DNA of 64,000 nt. It comes from Methylophilus sp. TWE2. Its GTDB lineage: Bacteria; Pseudomonadota; Gammaproteobacteria; Burkholderiales; Methylophilaceae. A program made the position numbers and the translations under genes. Below, piece after piece: positions 52,098-59,599 of this stretch. The notes under the pieces are model-generated. The model made no database searches. It was given only the letters and a program-made list of their open reading frames with translations, and was not told the DNA's origin. Within the stretch, counting starts at the first letter, position 1; each line of letters starts with the position of its first letter. Location of the stretch: positions 1,426,001 through 1,490,000 of the forward strand of contig NZ_CP012020.1 in NCBI RefSeq assembly GCF_001183865.1, given 5' to 3'.

Positions 52098-53552
52098 ATG
52101 ACACAAGCTAGACAAGCGGGTGTGTTGATGCACATCACCTCATTACCCGAAGGCAATCTTGGGCCGGATGCCTATCGTTTTGTAGACACATTGGTCGAGA
52201 TGGGCGTATCGGTCTGGCAAACCTTGCCGGTCAACCAGCCGCATGATGACCAGTCGCCTTACCAAAGTGTCTCCGCACATGCTGGCCATAGCGGCATGAT
52301 CAGTGCCAGACAACTCCTCAAGGATGGCTTGTGTCTGCCTAATGAAGTCACGATGCCATTGCCGTCGCTGATGACAAAAGTCATGTTTCGCGTGCAGTCT
52401 GGCGGCGGGCTGTCTGCCAATTTCGATGGCCTTACCTGGCCTGGCTTCGCCCGTTTTTGTCAGACGCAACAATACTGGCTGGAAGACTATGCTTTGTTTT
52501 TGTGCCTGCGAGAACAACATGACCATCAAAGCTGGCATAGCTGGCCACAGGCCTATCGCATGCATGACCATCAGGCATTACAAGCCTATAGCGTGGCCAA
52601 TCAAGAAAAATTGACCTTGATTAAATTCACTCAATATGTGTTTTTCCAGCAATGGGCGCAACTTAAAGTGTATGCCAACCAGCGGGGCATTCAGTTGTTT
52701 GGTGATATCCCGATTTTTGTGGCTTATGACAGTGCCGATGTATGGGCGCATCCTGACTGGTTTAAACTGGATGCTGACTTGAATATGACAGTCGTCGCAG
52801 GCGTGCCGCCAGACTACTTTTCCGAAACGGGCCAGCGCTGGGGAAACCCACACTATGACTGGCAAGCCATGCTGGCGGATGGATTTTCATGGTGGCTGGG
52901 CCGTATCGATATCCAGTCGCAACTATTTGATGTCTTGCGCATAGACCATTTCCGTGGCTTGCAAGCAGCCTGGGAAATCCCCGCCCATGAACCGACAGCC
53001 ATGAGCGGCGCCTGGCAAGAAGCGCCTGGTCATGCATTATTACAGGCGATCAGACAAGCCTACCCACAACTCAGCCTGGTCGCTGAAGATTTGGGTATTA
53101 TTACTGCCGATGTGGATGCGTTACGTCATGCCTTTGATTTACCCGGCATGAAAATCCTGCAATTTGCGTTTGGCGGAGGTGAAGATAATCCTTACCTGCC
53201 AGAGAATATCGAAGAGAACAGTGTGGCTTATACTGGTACTCATGATAACGATACAACGCTTGGTTGGTATCAGGCTGCGTCGGAAAACGTACTAAGCCAT
53301 CTGCATTATTATTTAAAACAAGAACATCCTGATATGCCTAACGCATTAATACAACTCACCTTCAATAGCATTGCCCGGCTCGCGATCGTCCCCCTGCAGG
53401 ACATTTTGGCGCTAGATAGCCAGTCACGCATGAATATGCCTGGTACCACTGAGGGCAACTGGCGTTGGCGCATGCAGTGGTCTCAACTGACCGAGGAAAA
53501 AAAGCAATCTTTTCGGCACCTGGTAGAAGAAAGCGGCCGTCTCCATGTCTGA
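52098..53552 (+). CDS. malQ: 4-alpha-glucanotransferase (amylomaltase)
   Basis: 484 codons. GH77 features: AGVLMHITSLPEGNLGPDAYRF at the start, VWQTLPVNQPHDDQSPYQS, FGDIPIFVAYDSADVWAHP, VLRIDHFRGLQAAWEIP (nucleophile Asp) and VAEDLGIITADVD (acid/base Glu), and YTGTHDNDTTLGWY at the end. It moves maltodextrin chains between acceptors. The stop overlaps the start of the ROK kinase gene by eight bases. Confidence 0.94.
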   Translation: MTQARQAGVLMHITSLPEGNLGPDAYRFVDTLVEMGVSVWQTLPVNQPHDDQSPYQSVSAHAGHSGMISARQLLKDGLCLPNEVTMPLPSLMTKVMFRVQSGGGLSANFDGLTWPGFARFCQTQQYWLEDYALFLCLREQHDHQSWHSWPQAYRMHDHQALQAYSVANQEKLTLIKFTQYVFFQQWAQLKVYANQRGIQLFGDIPIFVAYDSADVWAHPDWFKLDADLNMTVVAGVPPDYFSETGQRWGNPHYDWQAMLADGFSWWLGRIDIQSQLFDVLRIDHFRGLQAAWEIPAHEPTAMSGAWQEAPGHALLQAIRQAYPQLSLVAEDLGIITADVDALRHAFDLPGMKILQFAFGGGEDNPYLPENIEENSVAYTGTHDNDTTLGWYQAASENVLSHLHYYLKQEHPDMPNALIQLTFNSIARLAIVPLQDILALDSQSRMNMPGTTEGNWRWRMQWSQLTEEKKQSFRHLVEESGRLHV

Positions 53553-54474
53553 AGCAAATGCGGTATATCGCCTGGGGCTAGATGTCGGCGGCACCAATCT
53601 GCGTCTTGGCGTTTTTTCTGGCCTTACCCTGGTTGAAGAAACGCGTTTTCGGGCTAATTACTCTGCCATTTGCAAGGAGTTTGCGCCAGCAAACGCATGG
53701 CAGACCATCTTGCAGGTCACGGCGGATGCTATCCGGCCGTTGCTGGATAAATATGCCGGCATTCAGGCAATCGGCATAGGCTTTCCGGGATTTATAGATC
53801 CACACACAGGCGTGTTGGCACAGTCTCCCAATTTGCCAGGTTTACGGGATGTCAATCTTGGTCATGATCTCGGTAAGTTGATTGGTTTGCCTGTACGTGT
53901 AGAAAATGATGCCAATGCCGCTGCTTATGGGGAATTCTGCCAGTTGTCGCAACCTGTTGGCGGCTTGCTGTACGTGGGCTTGGGGACTGGTGTGGGAGCG
54001 GGGCTGGTGGTGAATGGCAGTATTTGGGCCGGGCAGCATGGGTATGCACTGGAAGCTGGTCATATTATTGTAGTGCCGGATGGCCGTTTATGTGGCTGCG
54101 GGAATCAGGGCTGCGTAGAACAGTATGCTTCCGCGACCGGCATCAGCCGGGCGTATGCAGACCTCACAGGCCAAACAATAACTGCGCTGGAGATCGCGCG
54201 GACTGCCGAAAGTGGTGATCGGCATGCACAGGCAGTCTACGCAGATGCTGGCAGTAAGCTGGCGCAAATGCTGGCCAGTGTACTCAAAGTGATTGATATC
54301 GAAAATGTGGTGATTGGCGGCGGTGTAGTGGCTGCATGGCCATTATTACAGGCTGCATTTGAGCAGCGGCTGGAACACGATTTGATTCCGGTACTTCGTG
54401 GCAAAATCAAGGTGCATGTCTCAAGCACGGGCGATATCGCCGGCATGCTGGGGGCCGCGCTGCTAGCTGCTTAA
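53545..54474 (+). CDS. glk: ROK-family glucokinase
   Basis: 309 codons. Phosphate-binding motif LGLDVGGTNLRLGVF, IGIGFPGFIDPHTG, VRVENDANAAAYGEF (catalytic Asp), LYVGLGTGVGAGLVVNGS, and the ROK zinc motif CGCGNQGCVEQYASATG with His in EAGHIIV. This places it with ROK sugar kinases rather than the hexokinase-type Glk. Substrate is likely glucose released from glycogen or maltodextrin by GH57 and MalQ. The end overlaps the convergent queG stop by four bases. Confidence 0.88.
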   Translation: MSEANAVYRLGLDVGGTNLRLGVFSGLTLVEETRFRANYSAICKEFAPANAWQTILQVTADAIRPLLDKYAGIQAIGIGFPGFIDPHTGVLAQSPNLPGLRDVNLGHDLGKLIGLPVRVENDANAAAYGEFCQLSQPVGGLLYVGLGTGVGAGLVVNGSIWAGQHGYALEAGHIIVVPDGRLCGCGNQGCVEQYASATGISRAYADLTGQTITALEIARTAESGDRHAQAVYADAGSKLAQMLASVLKVIDIENVVIGGGVVAAWPLLQAAFEQRLEHDLIPVLRGKIKVHVSSTGDIAGMLGAALLAA

Positions 54475-55571
54475 GCAATGTGTTGCTGATGCTGGGCCAA
54501 TGCCCATGCAACATGCTCACGCACCAGTTCGTTATCATCGTCTTGCCGTGCGGTTAAGGCGGCAATCACGGCTGGCGAGCTAGGGGCATTACCTAATCCA
54601 ACCGCTACATTGCGTAGCCACTGGTGATAGCCTATGCGGTAAATGGCGCTACCAGCCATGCGCTGCTGGAACTCTGCTTCTGTCCAGGCAAAACAATCTA
54701 CCAGGTCATTACTATCCAGGCCATGCCGTACGGCAAAATCAGTTTCCTGGGTGTTGACGGCAAATTTGTTCCATGGGCAGATCAGCTGGCAATCATCGCA
54801 ACCATAGACACGATTTCCAATCAATGGCCGTAATTCCAGCGGAATACTGCTTTTGTGTTCTATGGTCAGGTAGGAAATACAACGCCTGGCGTCCAGTTCA
54901 TATGGCGCAACAATCGCGCGGGTAGGGCAGATGTCGATACAGGCTGAACAGCTGCCACAATGCGCCGTGGTGGGGGAGTCTACAGGCAGCGGCAGGTTGG
55001 TATAAATCTCGCCCAGAAAAAACCATGACCCCTGCTGGCGGTTAAGCAATAACGTATGCTTGCCGCGCCAGCCCATGCCTGCTTTGGTTGCCAGCGCAAC
55101 TTCGAGCACAGGGGCGCTATCGGCAAATACCCGGTATTCAAACTTACCAAATTCCTCAGTAATACGGGTACACAGTTGCTGCAGTTTTTGCCGCATGACC
55201 TTGTGGTAGTCGCGCCCCAGCGCATAACGGGCCACATAGGCCTTGTTCGGATTTTCCAGCACCTGCCAGCCATCAGCCGCATTGTCAGGCAAATAATTCA
55301 GGTTCACCGAGATGACCCGCAAGGTCCCGGGTACCAATTCTGCCGGGCGGCTTCGCTTGGTACCATGTTTTGCCATATAATCCATGTCGCCGTGGTATTG
55401 TTTGGCGAGCCAGTCTAAAAATTCCGGCTCGGCGGCAGAAAGGTCGGTATCGGTAATTCCTATGCTGCCAAACCCCAATTCCCTTGCCCAGTTTTTGATG
55501 GTTGCAGCCATCTGCGCAGCAACTGCCTGGTCTGGTAACTGGATTGGGGTGGGATGTGATTGATGTGACAT
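54471..55571 (-). CDS. queG: Epoxyqueuosine reductase
   Basis: 366 codons. DUF1730-like N-terminal domain (ELGFGSIGITDTDLS, RYALGRDYHKVMRQKLQ), two 4Fe-4S ferredoxin motifs (CGSCSACIDICP and CDDCQLICPWN with CISYL), and C-terminal HEAT-like repeats (VAVGLGNAPSSPAVIAALTA, VREHVAWALAQH). It is the cobalamin-dependent last step of queuosine synthesis in tRNA. The annotated start is ATG whose A overlaps the tsaE start; the next Met (residue 21) is also possible. Confidence 0.94.
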   Translation of the reverse strand: MSHQSHPTPIQLPDQAVAAQMAATIKNWARELGFGSIGITDTDLSAAEPEFLDWLAKQYHGDMDYMAKHGTKRSRPAELVPGTLRVISVNLNYLPDNAADGWQVLENPNKAYVARYALGRDYHKVMRQKLQQLCTRITEEFGKFEYRVFADSAPVLEVALATKAGMGWRGKHTLLLNRQQGSWFFLGEIYTNLPLPVDSPTTAHCGSCSACIDICPTRAIVAPYELDARRCISYLTIEHKSSIPLELRPLIGNRVYGCDDCQLICPWNKFAVNTQETDFAVRHGLDSNDLVDCFAWTEAEFQQRMAGSAIYRIGYHQWLRNVAVGLGNAPSSPAVIAALTARQDDDNELVREHVAWALAQHQQHIA

Positions 55572-56028
55572 GACAGAAACGTATTCTACACAGATTTTAA
55601 AAGACGAAGCAGCGACTGTGCATGCAGCAGAGGTATTGGCGACTCAATTGAAACCAGGCCAGGTGATTTACCTGCATGGCGATCTGGGCGCTGGCAAAAC
55701 CACGTTGGTGCGTGGCATTCTGCATGCGCTAGGGCATGTTGGCAAGGTTAAAAGCCCAACCTATACCATTGTTGAACCTTATAACCTGCCTATTGCTTCA
55801 TGTTACCATTTTGACCTTTACCGGTTTCAGGATGCCGATGAATGGGAAGCTGCCGGTTTCAGGGATTACTTTAATTCAAACAGTATCTGCCTGGTTGAGT
55901 GGCCAGAACGCGCCGAACAGGTGTTGCCTCACGCAGATATCGAAATCCGATTTGATATTTTGCCGCACGGACGCGTGCTGCATATCACGAGTCAGCATCC
56001 GCTGGCGTTGGAAGGACTATGCCAGTAA
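55570..56028 (+). CDS. tsaE: TsaE, tRNA threonylcarbamoyladenosine ATPase
   Basis: 152 codons. P-loop LHGDLGAGKTTLVRGILHAL, switch YTIVEPYN, and FDLYRF with DEWEAAGFRDYF, all conserved in TsaE. It drives the TsaB-TsaD complex making t6A on ANN-decoding tRNAs. The start shares CATG with queG. The stop overlaps amiC by ten bases, so the two are coupled. Confidence 0.94.
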   Translation: MTETYSTQILKDEAATVHAAEVLATQLKPGQVIYLHGDLGAGKTTLVRGILHALGHVGKVKSPTYTIVEPYNLPIASCYHFDLYRFQDADEWEAAGFRDYFNSNSICLVEWPERAEQVLPHADIEIRFDILPHGRVLHITSQHPLALEGLCQ

Positions 56029-57341
56029 TTAGGAAGATGTTTAAGGCGTGGCTGCTGACAGCCTTGCTATCGTTCAACAGTTTTGCAGAAGCCGCAGAAG
56101 TGATTCTGGCCAATCTGCAACAGCACGGCAACCAGGTGCAACTGGAGTTGCTGGTCGACCAGTCTATTAAATACCGTGTCTTTACGCTGGATAATCCATT
56201 CCGTGTGGTCATAGACATGGACGATGTTGCCATTAGTCCCACACTGAAGGCCCTGCCACCTCAACTGGATGCCCAGCATCCCTACCTGTCCAAAATTCGC
56301 ATTGCCCCTTTTACCGAGCATACCACCCGTGTGGTGTTCGATATCAAGTCTGAGATCAAACCTCTGGTCACAGACATGAACGCAGGCAGCTCGCAACAAC
56401 GGCTGGCAATCACGATTGCGCCAGCAATAGGCAATATAGATCCTGCAGTTGCGAACCCCGTATTGATGCCTTCGAAACAGTTGCAGGATGTGCCTACAGT
56501 AAACAGTGACGAAAAGCCTGAAGCGGCTCCAATGGCGAATAAAGACTCTGCAACAGAGGCGCCAGCGGCCAATATGGGGGCCGAAAAAACCGCTGACAAA
56601 CCAGCTGTCGTGGATAAACCCAAGCAGGCTAAGCCAGGTCAGAAAGTCATTACCATTGCGGTCGATGCCGGGCATGGTGGCGAAGATCCAGGCGCAAGAG
56701 GCTCAAAAGGCAGCCATGAAAAAAATATCACCTTGGCCATTGCACGCAAACTCAAGCAGCAGATTGATGCTGAAGACAATATGCAAGCCATCCTGATCCG
56801 CGATGGTGATTATTTTGTCCCGCTGGGTGACCGTGTGAAAAAAGCCCGTGCCGCCAAGGCTGACCTGTTTATTTCGATTCATGCTGATTCATTCGTCAAC
56901 AGCACCGCCAAGGGTTCCTCAGTGTTTGCCTTGTCTGAGCGCGGTGCCACCAGTGCCAGTGCCCGTTACCTGGCGAAAAAGGAAAACGCGGTGGACTTGA
57001 TTGGCGGCGTGGCGATTGATACACGCGATATGGACCTGGCGCGTACGCTGCTGGATTTATCGCAAACGGCGACGATTCATGACAGTATCCGCATGGGTAA
57101 AGCCGTGCTGGGGCGCATTGCCAAGATCAATACCCTACATTCCAAGTATGTGGAACAAGCGGCGTTCGCGGTATTGAAATCGCCGGATATTCCATCAATC
57201 CTGGTGGAAACTGCGTTTATCAGTAATCCTGAGGAAGAAGCCAGGTTGAATGATGATGCTTACCAGGATAAATTGGTGAATGCGATTTTATCGGGGGTAA
57301 AGTCGTATATAGCAACAAATCCTTCATTTGCGAAGAAATAA
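56019..57341 (+). CDS. amiC: N-acetylmuramoyl-L-alanine amidase AmiC
   Basis: 440 codons overlapping tsaE by ten bases. A signal peptide (to AEAAE, residue 28) is followed by an AMIN domain (about 28-130, FRVVIDMDDVAISPTL), a low-complexity Ala/Pro/Asp/Lys linker (about 160-205) and an Amidase_3 domain with zinc ligands in VDAGHGGEDPGARG, KNITLAIARKLK (Glu pair nearby) and SIHADSF, and the catalytic Glu in LVETAFISNPEEE. It splits septal peptidoglycan in the periplasm. tsaE-amiC-mutL is a common order; here mutL is displaced by the repeat element and helicase gene. Confidence 0.95.
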   Translation: MPVIRKMFKAWLLTALLSFNSFAEAAEVILANLQQHGNQVQLELLVDQSIKYRVFTLDNPFRVVIDMDDVAISPTLKALPPQLDAQHPYLSKIRIAPFTEHTTRVVFDIKSEIKPLVTDMNAGSSQQRLAITIAPAIGNIDPAVANPVLMPSKQLQDVPTVNSDEKPEAAPMANKDSATEAPAANMGAEKTADKPAVVDKPKQAKPGQKVITIAVDAGHGGEDPGARGSKGSHEKNITLAIARKLKQQIDAEDNMQAILIRDGDYFVPLGDRVKKARAAKADLFISIHADSFVNSTAKGSSVFALSERGATSASARYLAKKENAVDLIGGVAIDTRDMDLARTLLDLSQTATIHDSIRMGKAVLGRIAKINTLHSKYVEQAAFAVLKSPDIPSILVETAFISNPEEEARLNDDAYQDKLVNAILSGVKSYIATNPSFAKK

Positions 57342-57432
57342 TAGCTTTAACAGATCATCATTTCGGTGATGCAGGCTTTGTAGAGCATGTCCTGCGCCTG
57401 TTGGAACGGCTTACTTTGAATTTGACGTGCTG

Positions 57433-57668
57433 TTTCGCCTCTAGGCGAGTTACTTTTCTTTGCTTGCACAAAGATAAAGTAACCAAAAGAAAGTGCACCC
57501 TAGCTTCCGCTTGATTCCTGCGTTGCTCATCAGCGTGGGCGGCCAACGAAACTCGCCCTGACAAGCCAACACAACGTGCTTGTTGCGGACCTCGGACAGC
57601 CGCTGGTCGAAGTCCCCCGCGCTGACTGCGCTACTCGGCGCGGCAGATAGGGGCCCGAAAACCATGTG
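57433..57668 (+). repeat. Structured repeat module, left copy
   Basis: It begins TTTCGCCTCTAGGCGAGT, then TTACTTTTCTTTG and CAAAGATAAAGTAACC, which pair as a hairpin. After a more variable part come the blocks ACGAAACTCGCCCTG, ACGTGCTTGTTGCGG, CTCGGACAGCCGCTGG and CTGCGCTACTCGGCGCG. The same order of blocks is found in reverse complement in the right copy. Confidence 0.75.
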
Positions 57669-57751
57669 ACTGCCACGATTCATGGAATTAACAAATGAAT
57701 TTGAGTTTTTAAACGTCCAAATTACCACAGTGTGAGTTTGGTGAGAAAAAT

Positions 57752-57974
57752 CCCATTCATCACGCTGAGTAGCGGAAACAAAGTAAGGAAGAAGGGAGCG
57801 ACTGTCCGAGTCCCGCAGCAGCTCACGTTTTATGTGAGCTGCCAGGTCGAGTTTCGTGACCGCTTACTTTGTTGAGCAACGCAAGGGAGCCGAAGGCCGT
57901 GATGGCTGGGTGTCGTCCTCTTTGGTTACTTTCTGGGGGACAAGCACCAGAAAGTGACTCGCCTACAGGCGAAA
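57752..57974 (-). repeat. Structured repeat module, right copy (inverted)
   Basis: Read on the minus strand it begins TTTCGCCTGTAGGCGAGT, followed by CACTTTCTGG and CCAGAAAGTAACC. Later it has CACGAAACTCGACCTGG, GCAGCTCACATAAAACGTGA closing on GCTGC, GGACTCGGACAGTCGC and CCGCTACTCAGCG. It shares block order and hairpin positions with the left copy, but stem-tip bases differ in a paired way. Confidence 0.75.
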
Positions 57975-58037
57975 TAAAATAGTATTTATATCAAATATTT
58001 TTTGAGCCAAGCGCACTTAAATAAACTAGCTGCTACT

Positions 58038-59573
58038 CTATCGACGATACTGCGCCAATTCAGCTTCCCTCTGTGTCTTCCCATATCCCGACTGCACCCG
58101 TAACGCTCGGATAATAAACCCATTGAGTTTCTTACGCGCTTCATCCACCAAGTCACCATCCCGAAAAATGTTGGGGTATTGATAGCCCAGCCAGCTATAT
58201 AAGCTCAGGTGCTGGCAAATCAGTTCTGCTTGTTCCAGATATTCTGCCTGTTGGCCTTTCAACCATTCCGGCATGACAGGCAATGGGCGAGGCTGATAGT
58301 TGTCTATCGCTTGTATGCACTGCACAAAATAATCCCGTGCAATCGGCACCTGTATCGCCAATGGCGCACACATCAGTCTGTATTTATCGCGCATCGCTAG
58401 TTTGGGGGCCGTTTCATCAATCAAAAGTGCCTGCTGGTACTGCAAGGGCGTGACATGCCATTGCAATGCGGTCGTGCCAGATTGCCGTTGATACTGCGCA
58501 TGCAGGTACTCCACGCATTCTGCCAGCCGCCAGGTAGGGATTTTTTGGCTGAGTGCTTCAATATCGCCGCCTCCTACGGCAATAGGCAGGGCAAAGGGTG
58601 CGACTGTGTCATCACAGCCCAGCATTTCATGCAGGTGCCATTGCTCGTCATCTTCGAGCACGGTGACATAACCGCTGTCATATAAGCCATGGCGGCCTGC
58701 GCGCCCGGCAATCTGGCGCATTTCGGTGGCATTGAGTGGGCGTGGCGCTACGCCGTCAAATTTGTGGATGTTGGCAAAGATGACCCGGCGGATAGGCAAA
58801 TTAAGGCCCATGCCAATGGCATCTGTCGCGACCAGTATTTGTGCTTCACCACTGGCAAAGCGGGCAGATTCTCCCCGGCGGACTTCTGGCGACAATGCGC
58901 CGTAAATCGTGGCTACGCTAAATCCCCATTGGCGGATACGTGCGGCTAGGGTGAGTACGTCTTTGCGGCTAAAGGCAATGATGGCATCGCCGGGCTGCAA
59001 GGCTTTATGTAATCTGGCCGTATGATAACGTCCTCCGCAAATACTGGCCTCTTCGATGACTAATGGCGTCATGCGCTGCAAGTGGGTGAGGGTGTAGGGT
59101 TCCTTCAGCGCTTCTAACACGCGCGTGCAACTCTCGGTGACACTGTTTGCGCCGCATATAAATACCTGTTTGGCTGGGACGCCGACCAGGGCAGCCGTCC
59201 ACGCGCTGCCACGATCCGGATCCAGCAGCATCTGTATTTCATCAATCACGGCCACATCGACGGGCACGTCTGGCCTTAACATTTCAATGGTTGAAGCCGT
59301 ATGTGTTGCGCCTGGGATGATGACGCGCTCTTCACCTGTGACCAAATTGCAGGGCACACCTGCCTGCATCAACCGGTCACGGACTTCCATGGCCAGGAGC
59401 CGTAGCGGGGCGAGATAAACGCCAGAGTTGGCTTGTCGCAGGGTTTCCAGGGCCTGGTAAGTTTTGCCGGAGTTGGTTGGGCCCACATAAAAATGATGCT
59501 GGCGGCGCAATTGGCGGGCGAGGTTGAAGCGGCTGAGGTAAGCCTGAAAATCGGAAAGCGACATGGCCTCCAT
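58038..59573 (-). CDS. SUV3-like DExH RNA/DNA helicase
   Basis: 511 codons. Walker A FYVGPTNSGKTYQALETL, motif II VAVIDEIQMLLDPDRGSAW (DEIQ), VATDAIGMGLNLPIRRVIFAN (motif V), and QIAGRAGRHGLYDSGYVT (motif VI) form two RecA-like domains, followed by a helical C-terminus (YWLAECVEYLHAQ-like, EYLEQAELICQHLS). The GPTNSGKT and IGMGLNL forms are those of the SUV3 family, the mitochondrial degradosome helicase, which is found in some Alphaproteobacteria and fewer Betaproteobacteria. Probably an RNA helicase working with a ribonuclease. It sits between amiC and mutL on the opposite strand. Confidence 0.85.
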   Translation of the reverse strand: MEAMSLSDFQAYLSRFNLARQLRRQHHFYVGPTNSGKTYQALETLRQANSGVYLAPLRLLAMEVRDRLMQAGVPCNLVTGEERVIIPGATHTASTIEMLRPDVPVDVAVIDEIQMLLDPDRGSAWTAALVGVPAKQVFICGANSVTESCTRVLEALKEPYTLTHLQRMTPLVIEEASICGGRYHTARLHKALQPGDAIIAFSRKDVLTLAARIRQWGFSVATIYGALSPEVRRGESARFASGEAQILVATDAIGMGLNLPIRRVIFANIHKFDGVAPRPLNATEMRQIAGRAGRHGLYDSGYVTVLEDDEQWHLHEMLGCDDTVAPFALPIAVGGGDIEALSQKIPTWRLAECVEYLHAQYQRQSGTTALQWHVTPLQYQQALLIDETAPKLAMRDKYRLMCAPLAIQVPIARDYFVQCIQAIDNYQPRPLPVMPEWLKGQQAEYLEQAELICQHLSLYSWLGYQYPNIFRDGDLVDEARKKLNGFIIRALRVQSGYGKTQREAELAQYRR

Positions 59574-59587
59574 TCTAGCAAAACGGG

Positions 59588-59593
59588 TAGAAT
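59588..59593 (+). promoter_or_regulatory. -10 element of mutL, placed for a leaderless start
   Basis: TAGAAT with exactly six bases to the ATG. The context GGGTAGAATGGCGAGATG is almost identical to the hisZ start region. Confidence 0.45.
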
Positions 59594-59599
59594 GGCGAG

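Larger units (their letters stand above)
57342..58037. other. Long intergenic region carrying a paired inverted element
   Basis: Nearly 700 bases between amiC and the SUV3-like helicase without a supported gene. It contains two homologous modules in opposite orientation (see the two repeat entries), separated by about 80 bases that include an AT-rich stretch (AATGAATTTGAGTTTTTAAAC). Confidence 0.8.

Noticed and set aside
57450..57728. 92-codon minus-strand frame (start MVIWTFKNSNSF)
   Set aside because: It lies wholly within the left module of the structured inverted element and follows its repeat blocks; no ribosome site or family.
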